This document shows positions 17,107 to 24,685 of a stretch of 64,000 bases of DNA, piece by piece. The translations under genes were made by a program, and so were the position numbers. Positions within the stretch are counted from its first letter, which is position 1, and each line of letters begins with the position of its first letter. This stretch comes from CAILZL01 sp963748005 (GTDB lineage: Bacteria; Pseudomonadota; Gammaproteobacteria; Steroidobacterales; Steroidobacteraceae): assembly GCA_963748005.1 (NCBI GenBank), contig CAVVHH010000002.1:1488001-1552000 (forward strand), in the 5' to 3' direction. The notes under the pieces were generated by a model that was given only the letters and a program-made list of their open reading frames with translations, searched no databases and was not told where the DNA came from.

Positions 17107-18594
17107 ATGAGTGCGCTCAAACGTCAGCAGGACATTTCTTCCATACCCTCTCCCTCAGGGACAAATTCGTCTGGAACGAATTTGGTCAAACGCAGTTTGC
17201 CCGGAGGGGGTGGAGCAGGACAGCCCGGCAACAAAGGGCAGGATGAGGGTGTAGAAACCAGTTCCAACCTCTCAGGAAGCACCCTCACCCCGGCCCTCTC
17301 CCTGAGGGAGAGGGGGTCATTCGCCAGCATTGTTCCTGCGGATACTGCCGATGTATCTGTCAAGCAAAGTTCATGGCTTGCACGCCTCGGCCGCAAGCTG
17401 CTGTTCGCGCAGTTGAAGCAACTTGAACACGGCGAGCTGACCTTCATTGATGATCTGGGTGCGCATCGCTTCGGCAAACGTAGCGAACAGTGCTTACTCA
17501 GCGCCACCATCCATGTGAATCACCCGCAGTTGTATGCCGATGCTGCATTTGGTGGCAGCGTGGGCGCAGGCGAGGCCTACATTCGTGGCCTGTGGCGTTG
17601 CGACGATCTGGTGTCGCTGATACGCATCTTTGTCATCAACCGCGACGTGCTCAATGGCATCGACAGCCGCTGGTCGTTCTTCAGCCAACCATTCCTGAAA
17701 CTGTTTCATTTCTGGAACCGCAACAGCAAGGCCGGCAGCGCCCGCAATATCGCTGCGCATTACGACATTGGCAATGAACTCTACGAGCTGATGCTGGATG
17801 ACACCATGGCCTATTCCTGCGGTATCTTCGCCACGCCGCAATCGACGTTACATGATGCCTCGATTGCCAAGTTCGACGCGGCCTGTCGCAAGCTGGATCT
17901 GCAACCCGACGATCACCTGCTGGAAATCGGCACAGGCTGGGGCGGCCTGGCCATTCATGCCGCGCAGCACTATGGCTGCCGCGTGACGACCACCACCATT
18001 TCTCGCCAGCAGTACGAGCTGGCGAAAGCCAGAGTCGAAACTGCCGGTCTGTCAGATCGCATCACCTTGTTACTGGATGACTATCGTGACCTCACGGGTA
18101 CCTACGACAAGCTGGTGTCGATTGAAATGATTGAAGCGGTGGGCGCGCAATATCTGGATACCTATCTCACCAAGTGTTCCAGCCTGCTCAAGCCGGACGG
18201 CGCCATGCTGCTGCAGGCCATCACCCTCCAGGACCAGCTGTATGCACAGGCGCTGAAGTCGGTGGATTTCATCCAGCGCTTCATTTTTCCGGGTAGTTTC
18301 ATTCCCTCGGTGACTGCGATCAGTGCCTCGCTCAGCCGCGTTACCGACTTCAAGGTATTCCACCTCGAAGACATCGGCCCGCACTACGCCACCACCCTCA
18401 ACCGGTGGCGGCAGCGCTTCTTCGCCAACCTGCCTGCAGTGCGCAGGCTGGGTTACTCCGATAGCTTCATCCGTCTGTGGGAATACTACCTGTGCTACTG
18501 CGAAGGCGGCTTTGCCGAGCGGCAGCTGGGCACGGTACAGATGCTGCTAACCAAGCCACGCTGCCGGCGTGCGGCGATAGGGGTGCTGGCTTGA
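17107..18594 (+). CDS. cfa: Cyclopropane-fatty-acyl-phospholipid synthase family protein with repeat insertion
   Basis: SAM-dependent enzyme acting on double bonds of membrane phospholipids. Motifs: ATIHVNHPQLYADAAFGGSVG, NIAAHYDIGNELYELMLDD, the SAM site LEIGTGWGGLAIHAAQHYG, SIEMIEAVG, and FIFPGSFIPSV. At 495 residues it is about 60 longer than usual. The excess is residues 13-70, which translate a family A repeat and end ALSLRERGS. ATG 17107 has GAGGA upstream and starts ten bases after the DUF1365 stop. With no other good start before the domain, the repeat is probably really translated. The product could be a cyclopropane or a methylated acyl chain. Confidence 0.9.
   Translation: MSALKRQQDISSIPSPSGTNSSGTNLVKRSLPGGGGAGQPGNKGQDEGVETSSNLSGSTLTPALSLRERGSFASIVPADTADVSVKQSSWLARLGRKLLFAQLKQLEHGELTFIDDLGAHRFGKRSEQCLLSATIHVNHPQLYADAAFGGSVGAGEAYIRGLWRCDDLVSLIRIFVINRDVLNGIDSRWSFFSQPFLKLFHFWNRNSKAGSARNIAAHYDIGNELYELMLDDTMAYSCGIFATPQSTLHDASIAKFDAACRKLDLQPDDHLLEIGTGWGGLAIHAAQHYGCRVTTTTISRQQYELAKARVETAGLSDRITLLLDDYRDLTGTYDKLVSIEMIEAVGAQYLDTYLTKCSSLLKPDGAMLLQAITLQDQLYAQALKSVDFIQRFIFPGSFIPSVTAISASLSRVTDFKVFHLEDIGPHYATTLNRWRQRFFANLPAVRRLGYSDSFIRLWEYYLCYCEGGFAERQLGTVQMLLTKPRCRRAAIGVLA
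17145..17316. repeat. Family A repeat inside 5' part of CFA synthase gene
   Basis: About 172 bp beginning ACCCTCTCCCTCAGGGACAA and ending CCCTGAGGGAGAGGGGG, so the two ends are inverted copies of each other. The middle is diverged from the copies at 14699 and 20271. Translated as residues 13-70 of the enzyme. Confidence 0.87.
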
Positions 18595-18623
18595 GCGCCG
18601 AACTCTGCATTTCCTGCATACCT

Positions 18624-18649
18624 GTATGTCGGGTTTTAACCCGACATAC
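18624..18649. repeat. Family C palindrome (GTATGTCGGGTT...)
   Basis: Perfect 12-bp arms GTATGTCGGGTT and AACCCGACATAC, 30 bp after the CFA synthase stop. It may act as a terminator or mRNA end. The rest of the 251-bp gap up to the sigma gene shows no gene. Confidence 0.85.
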
Positions 18650-18845
18650 GGAAGAACGACGTATCGAGGTAGACACGGCTGCTCCCGGCATGGCTATACT
18701 TCGGGCCTCATCCGCCACTGGTCTGCATGCCGCATGCTGGCCGGTCAACAAGAGCAACGGAGTCCGGTTTGGCAGCAGTCTTGCAACAGTGCTTGCACGC
18801 AGCTCGCGGTTGGACCGCGAGGCGTACGGGTATTGAGGAAGCACC

Positions 18846-19451
18846 ATGCTGCTTGCCGCCAACTTGTTCGCGTTTGTCATGCCACTGGCGGGTACGCTCA
18901 TGAGTGCGGGCTTGCTGACACGCATCGCACAGGGCGAGCAGGCGGCTTTCAAGCAATGCGTTGACCAGTACGGCGGCATGATCTGGGGACTGGCGCGCAA
19001 ACTCTCACCCACGCCGACCGATGCCGAAGACGCCACGCAGGATGTGTTCCTGCATCTGTGGAAAAACGCAAAACACTTCGATGCCACGCGTGGTTCGGAA
19101 GCCATCTTCATTGTCACGCTGGCACGCCGCGCGTTGATCAGCCGGTTTCGGGGCCAGCAACGCCAACCAAGAGAAGTCTCAGTGGAGGAATTGGGTGAAA
19201 CCAGTTGGGAACCCAGTATCAGCGCCGATCACGACGATCACCTCGAACAACGTCGTGCCGCAGCCGCCCTGAACACCCTGCCCCCCGAGCAACAGCACGT
19301 CATCAAACTCGCCGTGGTGCGCGGCCTGTCGCAGAGTGAAATTGCCGCGCGCACCGGAATGCCGCTGGGCACAGTGAAGACCCTGATGCGACGCGGCTTT
19401 ATGGCCGTGCGCGACAAGCTCGGCATGGGCAACAGGGAGGTGCAGGCATGA
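18846..19451 (+). CDS. ECF-type RNA polymerase sigma factor
   Basis: A 201-residue sigma-70 family factor. Region 2 shows FKQCVDQYGGMIWGLARKL and DAEDATQDVFLHLWKN. Region 4 shows LPPEQQHVIKLAVVRGLSQSE and the helix-turn-helix RTGMPLGTVKTLMRRGF. It pairs with the anti-sigma gene directly behind it (4-bp ATGA overlap). ATG 18846 has TGAGGA nine bases upstream; ATG 18900 would give a more standard N-terminus (MSAGLLTRIAQGEQ) and may be the true start. Related sigma factors elsewhere control CFA/FAD-oxidoreductase/DUF1365 operons in response to singlet oxygen or envelope stress, so the block upstream is the obvious candidate regulon. Confidence 0.9.
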   Translation: MLLAANLFAFVMPLAGTLMSAGLLTRIAQGEQAAFKQCVDQYGGMIWGLARKLSPTPTDAEDATQDVFLHLWKNAKHFDATRGSEAIFIVTLARRALISRFRGQQRQPREVSVEELGETSWEPSISADHDDHLEQRRAAAALNTLPPEQQHVIKLAVVRGLSQSEIAARTGMPLGTVKTLMRRGFMAVRDKLGMGNREVQA

Positions 19452-20263
19452 GCACCTCGCGCGAGCAATTGCTCGACCTGCTGATCGATGACGCGCTGCG
19501 CGGCCTGAGTACCGACGAGCTGCAGCAGATGAAGATACTGCTGAGCGCTCAGGGCGAATTTGTAGCAGAGGAATTTGATGCCACGGTGGCTGCACTGACG
19601 CTGGCTGCAGAAGCAGATGCCGCCACCCGTTCTCCGGACATGCCCGCACACCTGACTGCAAAGATTCTTGCCGCTGCGCCAGCAACACATACCACCTCAG
19701 CCGCCAACGTGGTGCCAATGTCGCCACGCAAGCCCTTGTGGCGTTCGGAAGCCGCCGGCTGGTGGAGCGCGGCAGCCTGTCTGTTGCTGGCCGTTGCCGG
19801 CTGGTGGCCCCGACTTGCCGGTGAACGCACGGCACCGGCGCCCGTGGTCGCGCAACTCACGCCCGAACAGCAGCGCGAAGCTTTGTTGAGCAGCGGTCGC
19901 GCCATTCAAGCGGCGTGGTCGCCGGGCAATGACACAGCCGGCAATACCCTGGTGGGTGATGTGGTGTTCGATCCGGTAACGCAACAAGGTTATCTGCGTT
20001 TCCGCGGCATTCCGGCCAACGATCCGCGCCTTGAGCAGTATCAGTTGTGGATTGCCGATGCAGCGCGTACGTCGCCTGAACCCGTGGATGGCGGCGTGTT
20101 CAATACACCGCAAGCCACGGTAACCGGCGATGTGATCATTCCGTTTGAGGCCAAGTTGCCGGTGGGCAAGCCCGCGGCATTCGTAGTCACCGTTGAACAG
20201 CCCGGTGGTGTGGTGGTGTCGAAGCAGGATCGCGTGCTGGCGCTGGCGAAGGTGAAATTTTAA
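19448..20263 (+). CDS. RskA-type membrane anti-sigma factor
   Basis: A 271-residue inner-membrane protein that should hold the preceding sigma factor inactive. The N-terminal cytoplasmic part (about 1-95, DLLIDDALRGLSTDELQQM) binds sigma. One helix spans the membrane at about 103-121. The C-terminal periplasmic part matches the RskA/anti-sigma-K domain (GNTLVGDVVFDPVTQQGYLRFRG and YQLWIADA, then FVVTVEQPGGVVV). It lacks a zinc-binding H-x3-C-x2-C motif, so it is not ChrR-like. It is followed by palindromic repeats. Confidence 0.87.
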   Translation: MSTSREQLLDLLIDDALRGLSTDELQQMKILLSAQGEFVAEEFDATVAALTLAAEADAATRSPDMPAHLTAKILAAAPATHTTSAANVVPMSPRKPLWRSEAAGWWSAAACLLLAVAGWWPRLAGERTAPAPVVAQLTPEQQREALLSSGRAIQAAWSPGNDTAGNTLVGDVVFDPVTQQGYLRFRGIPANDPRLEQYQLWIADAARTSPEPVDGGVFNTPQATVTGDVIIPFEAKLPVGKPAAFVVTVEQPGGVVVSKQDRVLALAKVKF

Positions 20264-20270
20264 CAGCTTG

Positions 20271-20378
20271 CCCCCTCTCCCTGAGGGACAAATTCGCCGG
20301 GAGCGAATTTGGTCGAGCGAAGCTCGCCCGAAGAGTGACGGACAGGATAGTCAGGCAACAAAGGGCTGGGGTGAGGGT
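20271..20378. repeat. Family A repeat, intergenic full-length copy
   Basis: Begins CCCCCTCTCCCTGAGGGACA and ends GGGGTGAGGGT, with an inner GGTCGAGCGAAGCTCGCC hairpin. Very close to the copy inside the desaturase gene (14699-14808); it starts seven bases after the anti-sigma stop codon. Confidence 0.88.
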
Positions 20379-20420
20379 CTGTATTTGCATCTCCATTCAG
20401 CTGCAATATGTGCCGAATTT

Positions 20421-20506
20421 GTAGGTTGGGCTGAGTAAAACGAAGCCCAACATCGCAATGATGTTGTTTCACAAGTTGGGCTTCACTACGTTCAGCGCCA
20501 ACCTAC
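20421..20506. repeat. Palindromic repeat GTAGGTTGGG...
   Basis: Outer arms GTAGGTTGG and CCAACCTAC. Inside are GTTGGGC and GAAGCCCAAC elements. A compound hairpin of the same general build as families B and C. Confidence 0.8.
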
Positions 20507-20519
20507 GTGATGAATAACG

Positions 20520-20843
20520 ATGGGCACGATCACAAACCCAAGCAACTATCAGCTGATCTACGCCACCGTGCGCCAGATCCCCAAAGGCAAGGTCGCCACC
20601 TATGGGCAGATCGCCGAGCTGGCCGGATTGCCACGTCAGGCACGACAAGTGGGCTATGCACTACATGCGCTACCTGAGAAAACCACCGTGCCATGGCATC
20701 GCGTGGTGAATGCACAGGGCAAGATCAGTCTGCGTACCGAGGGTGGCGCCGACACCACGCAGAAGCTGCGACTGCAACGTGAAGGCGTGCGCTTCAATGA
20801 TCGGGGCGTGATTGATTTGAGGGTGTATCGGTGGCAGGCTTGA
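20520..20843 (+). CDS. atl: Alkyltransferase-like (ATL) DNA-lesion-binding protein
   Basis: A 107-residue protein of the O6-methylguanine-DNA methyltransferase family. It has the helix-turn-helix region VATYGQIAELAGLPRQARQVGYAL, which holds the arginine finger. The active-site motif is VPWHRVV instead of VPCHRVV: Trp replaces the methyl-accepting Cys. That is the mark of ATL proteins, which bind O6-alkylguanine without repairing it and hand the lesion to nucleotide excision repair. The N-terminal domain of Ogt is absent, as expected. The start ATG is clear, though its ribosome-binding site is weak. It stands alone between repeats and a cassette. Confidence 0.92.
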   Translation: MGTITNPSNYQLIYATVRQIPKGKVATYGQIAELAGLPRQARQVGYALHALPEKTTVPWHRVVNAQGKISLRTEGGADTTQKLRLQREGVRFNDRGVIDLRVYRWQA

Positions 20844-20932
20844 GCATCAGGTCCCTTTTGCTTCTTGTTTTATTTTGAATTACAACAGCGGCAACTCGCT
20901 GAGCTGGAAAGGAAATATGGAACCTGGGGCTC

Positions 20933-21000
20933 GGATATACAGTATTAAGTCCCTTTGTAAAGGGACATTTAGGGCCCGTAACACTGGGCTCTACTTGTAG
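20933..21000 (+). other. Leader in front of integron-type cassette 1 (shared with cassette 2)
   Basis: Begins GGATATACAGTATTAAG, then a hairpin TCCCTTTGTAAAGGGA, then a second hairpin (AGGGCCC with GGGCTCT), and ends CTTGTAG directly before TTGGGC. The leader at 37267-37320 in front of cassette 2, on the other strand, has the same first 13 bases, TTTAGGG in the middle, a hairpin, and the same CTTGTAG end. Confidence 0.65.
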
Positions 21001-21798
21001 TTGGGCATCATGAAGGATTGCCATGCACATTAGCCGATCAGATCGACAAACATCTGTATTCGTTCTGAAATGGTCGGATGTTGAAAGACTAATTGCGACC
21101 GTCAGCGAACTCCTTCCGGTCATATCGATTAGTGCAGCATGCGCTGATCGTCTAGACCGTGCATTCGAAAATATTGACGAACTCAAAAAATTCAATAATT
21201 CAAAGCGCGCCGCAATCACTGAGTTGAGCATCGTAGCCAGAGACGAAAACCGTTCACAACGATTCTCTATATCGCTCAGCAATGACGAACAACGAAACGC
21301 ACGTATATCGCTAGAGGCTGAAGAGGCCATAGCAATCAAGATCAACGACGCTTACGAGGACTTTCTGGATTCAGTGCGCCCTTGGTATAGCTGGATAGCA
21401 CGCGCCGATTGGTATCTGGTTGTTTTTGGAATTTGGATGCTCATACAACTTGGATTTATTGGAATTCTGATGTTCAAAGCAACATCAATTTCCTTCACCT
21501 GGCCAAAGGACGGAATACCGGCAAAGGAACTGCTCAAGAGTTTTCTAGTCGGACTGACGCCGCTTTTCATTGGTATCGCCATGAATCGTGTCAGAGATAA
21601 GTTTTTTCCGACCGGAACGTTTGCTTTTGGAGATGGCGAAAATCGACATCAGCACAATGAAGTAATAAGAACGGTGCTAATCGCAGCGTTCGCAGTTTCC
21701 GTAGTTTCAAGTATTGCCGTGTCATGGTTCCAATGATGCCCAACCCATCATTCCACCGGATCTGCGCGAAAAGCCGCGCAGGCCGGTGAATTCAAACG
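21001..21798 (+). mobile_element. Integron-type gene cassette 1
   Basis: Starts at the TTGGGC of a GTTGGGC core (21000-21006), carries one promoterless gene beginning 22 bases in, and ends in the attC-like site whose last core is G|TTGAGG (21798). If cut out as a circle, the site would read GCCCAAC ... G|TTGGGC, with the two cores exactly complementary, as expected of a cassette. No integrase gene or neighbouring cassette is visible, so this is a lone cassette. Confidence 0.72.
21023..21736 (+). CDS. Cassette-borne membrane protein of unknown function
   Basis: A 237-residue protein I do not recognise. The first 120 residues are soluble, charged and helical. Then come three hydrophobic segments at about 136-160, 172-190 and 214-234. 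Base composition is clearly more AT-rich than the neighbours and codon use differs (many AAT, ATA, AGA), pointing to transfer. The gene fills its cassette closely: its start lies 22 bases after the cassette boundary and the stop codon lies one base before the attC core. No function can be inferred. A toxin or phage-defence role is possible but unsupported. Confidence 0.75.
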   Translation: MHISRSDRQTSVFVLKWSDVERLIATVSELLPVISISAACADRLDRAFENIDELKKFNNSKRAAITELSIVARDENRSQRFSISLSNDEQRNARISLEAEEAIAIKINDAYEDFLDSVRPWYSWIARADWYLVVFGIWMLIQLGFIGILMFKATSISFTWPKDGIPAKELLKSFLVGLTPLFIGIAMNRVRDKFFPTGTFAFGDGENRHQHNEVIRTVLIAAFAVSVVSSIAVSWFQ

Positions 21799-21804
21799 TT
21801 GAGG
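21738..21804 (+). repeat. attC recombination site of cassette 1
   Basis: Left core GCCCAAC (21738-21744), then CATTCCACCGG, a GCGCG/CGCGC tip, the partner CCGGTGAATTCAAACG, and the right core GTTGAGG. The CATTCCACCGG / CCGGTGAAT arms and the AAACGTT end are typical of folded attC sites of about 60-70 bp. Confidence 0.75.
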
Positions 21805-21818
21805 CTGTAGAAAAATCC

Positions 21819-21890
21819 GTAGGGTGCACACATGTGTGCACCGTATGTCTTGCCAATTTCTACTGCGGCGCACTCGCGAGTGCGCCCTAC
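21819..21890. repeat. Palindromic repeat GTAGGGTGCAC...
   Basis: Outer arms GTAGGG and CCCTAC. It contains two inner palindromes, GGTGCACACATGTGTGCACC and GGCGCACTCGCGAGTGCGCC. It lies just after cassette 1 and 23 bp before the end of the PLD gene. Confidence 0.85.
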
Positions 21891-21913
21891 GCAAGCCACG
21901 GAAAAGCCAATAG

Positions 21914-23368
21914 TTAGAACGTCGACAGCCCGGTCGCTTCCATCACTCGATAACGCCAGTAACGAGCTGTTGAATCGTCCTGATATGCGCCAAATGGTGC
22001 TGTGTACTCCGACGACTTTGCATCACTCTGCCAGAGTCTTTCGAAGTAAGTGTTGAACCTGGCCGCCAGCTCGGTGTCGTCAATAATATCAAGCGCTACA
22101 TTGGCTTCAAGGTTGTAGTCTTCAAGGTTTCGGCGTGTGAAGTTGGCGGAGCCGAGGGTTACAAACAACTTGTTCTGATGGCGCACCATCAACAGCTTGG
22201 TGTGAAACTGCTCGCCATGAGTGCGATACCAGCGCACTTCGATGTGTCCTTGTCCATCCTCCACCAGCTCATTTGCAACCGGACGGTTGGGCACACCATC
22301 CTTTTCGATGCCGAAGGCGTCTTTGTTGGGATCGAGAATGAGCTGCACATTTACACCTCGTTGCGCCGCCTGCTTGAGCGCATTGATGGTGTCGCGTTCA
22401 CTCAGATAGAACATCGCCATGCGGATCTGGTCGCCGGACACAGTGGCGTCGATCTCACGCAGGGCTCGCTCCAGGATGGCGCCTTCAGTTACATAGCTCA
22501 GTTCGACGCTGCCAACTGTTGTCTCCGTGGTGGCACGTGAGGGCGGCACCCAGCCTGCTTTCCATCCTGAAGCACGCGCAATCTCCAGTTCGCTGTTGAG
22601 CACCGCCACAGCCAGTTCGCCGCTGAATTGCAACGCCACATTGGAATGCGCACTGCTGGCGTCGTGCGGGTTGGCCGAGGTGACCAGCGCCTGCCACTCG
22701 CCATCGACTCGATCGGTCACCAGCACCTTGCGGTGATTGGCCTTGAAGTTGAGCAGCGCCAGCCAGCTGCGCAGCGTGATCTGCTCATTGCCGTCAAAAG
22801 GGTTTTTCAACCAACCACCGCTGGCACCGTTGCCGAACCATTGCATGGCCATGCGCCACAGTGCGGAGTAACCGGGATTGGAGTCGCGCAGCACGGTGAG
22901 ATCGGTGCGTACTACATCGATGCCGACTGGCTGCAATTCAGCCAGCAGCTTTGATGGCGCGCCCCCATAAACATCATTGATGGGATCGGTGATCAGCAGC
23001 ACTTTCAGATCCGGTAACACTCGTTTGCGCGCGATCAGGTGATCGGCCAGCTTACGGCTGAGTGGCCGCAGTGCCTTGCCGCCCATGTCGTCGTTGATCA
23101 GGAAAAAATCCAGCACGATGAAGTGCTGCGCTTCATCGATTTGCTTCAGCACAGCATCGAAGATATGTTGCTCGCTGACGCGCTGATCTTGTGTGTTCTG
23201 GTAGGTCAGGTCAGTAAGCAGATGCACTTCAGTTTCGGGCAGCAACACCGATGGCGAACTGACATGCACACCGGCAATCAGCGGCTTGTGGGTTTGCCAG
23301 GCCATGGTTGCCAGCCATGCGATCAGGACAGTGATCAGCAGCGGTCTGGTGATGCGGCGCAAGTTCAT
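21914..23368 (-). CDS. Phospholipase D-like (cardiolipin-synthase-like) protein
   Basis: A 484-residue protein with an N-terminal signal anchor (ITRPLLITVLIAWLATMAW). There are two PLD domains. The first has the intact motif NHRKVLVTD (H-x-K-x4-D). The second reads HTKLLMVR, so the usual Asp of H-x-K-x4-D is replaced by Arg, though the following GSANFTRRNLEDYNLEANV is well kept. Family members transfer phosphatidyl groups (cardiolipin synthesis) or cut phosphodiesters. The altered second motif leaves activity uncertain. It stands alone, between a cassette and a repeat, and is likely periplasm-facing. Confidence 0.85.
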   Translation of the reverse strand: MNLRRITRPLLITVLIAWLATMAWQTHKPLIAGVHVSSPSVLLPETEVHLLTDLTYQNTQDQRVSEQHIFDAVLKQIDEAQHFIVLDFFLINDDMGGKALRPLSRKLADHLIARKRVLPDLKVLLITDPINDVYGGAPSKLLAELQPVGIDVVRTDLTVLRDSNPGYSALWRMAMQWFGNGASGGWLKNPFDGNEQITLRSWLALLNFKANHRKVLVTDRVDGEWQALVTSANPHDASSAHSNVALQFSGELAVAVLNSELEIARASGWKAGWVPPSRATTETTVGSVELSYVTEGAILERALREIDATVSGDQIRMAMFYLSERDTINALKQAAQRGVNVQLILDPNKDAFGIEKDGVPNRPVANELVEDGQGHIEVRWYRTHGEQFHTKLLMVRHQNKLFVTLGSANFTRRNLEDYNLEANVALDIIDDTELAARFNTYFERLWQSDAKSSEYTAPFGAYQDDSTARYWRYRVMEATGLSTF

Positions 23369-23428
23369 GTATTGCTGTTATCCCCTGCGCCTTCCCCGTC
23401 GCGCTTAAGGCTGGAGAAGGCATTAAAT

Positions 23429-23500
23429 CGTCATGCCCGCGCAGGCGGGCATCCAGTAAGCAATAGTCTCATCTGGATTCCCGCTTTCGCGGGAATGACG
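23429..23500. repeat. CGTCATGCCCGC-type palindromic repeat
   Basis: Begins CGTCATGCCCGCGCAGGCGG and ends TTCGCGGGAATGACG, with CATCCAG and CTGGATT inner pairing. It resembles the copy at 35612-35706, where one inner module differs. Confidence 0.87.
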
Positions 23501-23538
23501 GAACTGCGGTGAATCACATTTTCCAAGTCGATATAAGC

Positions 23539-24495
23539 TCACCGCTTCGGCAGATGTAACGTGCCGCTCAGCTCGGCGACGCTGTGCAGTTTGTGGCGAG
23601 TCAGATACGCGGCAATACCGGCATTGAGTTTTGGGCACAGCAGCGGATCGTAGAACAGGCCCGTGCCCACCCCCACGGCATTGGCACCGGCGATGAGAAA
23701 TTCAATGGCATCGTCCGCGGTACGAATACCGCCCTGGCCGATGATGGGAATGCCGTGCGGTCGCGCCACTTCAGCAACCTGCATTACTTTCAGCAGTGCA
23801 ATGGGTTTGATGGCGGGCCCCGACAAGCCGCCCTGAATATTACCCAGCACCGGCTTGCGTGAGTGAATGTCGATAGCCATACCGGCCATGGTGTTGATGA
23901 GCGACAACGCGTTGCTGCCGGCTTCAATGCAGCGGCGCGCGTTCTCGCGAATGTCGGTCTGGTTGGGCGAGAGCTTGGTGATCAGCGGCTTGCTGGTTAC
24001 GGCGCGGCAGGCCGCGACTACTCGCGCCGACATGTCCGGATCGTTGCCAAATTGCACGCCACCTTCCTTGATGTTGGGGCAACTGATATTCAGTTCGATT
24101 GCAGCCACCGGCGAATCGTTGAAACGCCGCGTGACTTCGACATAGTCATCGATGGTTGAACCGCAGACATTGGCGCAGAAGTTGGTCTCGCTGAAATCCA
24201 GTTGCGGCAGGATGGTGTCCACTACCGCATCGACACCCGGATTTTGCAGACCAATGGCATTGAGCATGCCCATGGCGGTTTCGGCAATGCGATGCGGTGG
24301 ATTTCCCAGGCGCGGCTCGCGTGTGGTGCCCTTGAGCACCACCGCGCCAGCATCGCGATTGCTGAAACCTTCGACACGCGTGTACTCCTCGCCAAAGCCC
24401 ACGCAGCCGGACAACAGCACCAGCGGCGTCCGGAATCTCAGGCCGCAGAAGTCGAGGCCTAGGGAAAGTGGATGGGTGGAATCAGGAGCGCTCAT
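23539..24495 (-). CDS. pyrD: Dihydroorotate dehydrogenase, class 1 type
   Basis: A 318-residue FMN TIM-barrel enzyme that oxidises dihydroorotate to orotate in pyrimidine synthesis. Motifs: FRTPLVLLSGCVGFG, AVVLKGTT, NAIGLQNPG, the active-site loop ELNISCPNIKEGG with its cysteine base, and the FMN phosphate region PIIGQGGIRTADDAIEFLIAGA. It is soluble class 1 (PyrD-B-like) rather than the membrane class 2 usual in Gammaproteobacteria. No pyrK is in the window, so the electron acceptor is unclear, or it acts on a related substrate. The open frame extends to 24705 but ATG 24495 gives the proper N-terminus. Confidence 0.85.
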   Translation of the reverse strand: MSAPDSTHPLSLGLDFCGLRFRTPLVLLSGCVGFGEEYTRVEGFSNRDAGAVVLKGTTREPRLGNPPHRIAETAMGMLNAIGLQNPGVDAVVDTILPQLDFSETNFCANVCGSTIDDYVEVTRRFNDSPVAAIELNISCPNIKEGGVQFGNDPDMSARVVAACRAVTSKPLITKLSPNQTDIRENARRCIEAGSNALSLINTMAGMAIDIHSRKPVLGNIQGGLSGPAIKPIALLKVMQVAEVARPHGIPIIGQGGIRTADDAIEFLIAGANAVGVGTGLFYDPLLCPKLNAGIAAYLTRHKLHSVAELSGTLHLPKR

Positions 24496-24570
24496 GAAAG
24501 CCAGGTCGACTCCGACATGCGTCGGCGCGCAACTATAACAAGCGCAGGTGGTGCGGTCGCCACCCTCTTT

Positions 24571-24627
24571 TGTAGATCGGGCTTTACTCCCGACATTAAA
24601 CACGTCGGGCGTAAAGCCCGACCTACA
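24571..24627. repeat. Family C palindromic repeat
   Basis: Outer arms TGTAGATCGGGCTTTAC and GTAAAGCCCGACCTACA, with an inner pair of CCCGAC and GTCGGG. It fills the gap between pyrD and the response regulator end. Confidence 0.88.
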
Positions 24628-24685
24628 GGGGTGTAGGGAATGCCGGGGTTGCGGGAGCAAAACCCGGTGCGACCTACAGAACAAT

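Noticed and set aside
18595..18845. A short gene or RNA between the CFA synthase and the sigma factor
   Set aside because: Frames here lack a ribosome site and pattern. Only a family C palindrome and probably the sigma-factor promoter are visible.
20421..20506. GTTGGGC and GCCCAAC inside this repeat as another attC site
   Set aside because: The cores are not set around attC-type arms, no cassette gene lies between this and another core, and outer GTAGG/CCTAC arms show it is a compound palindrome of the repeat type.
20933..20945. GGATATACAGTAT as a full LexA operator
   Set aside because: It matches only half of CTGT-N8-ACAG, and its partner half is absent; noted only as a resemblance.
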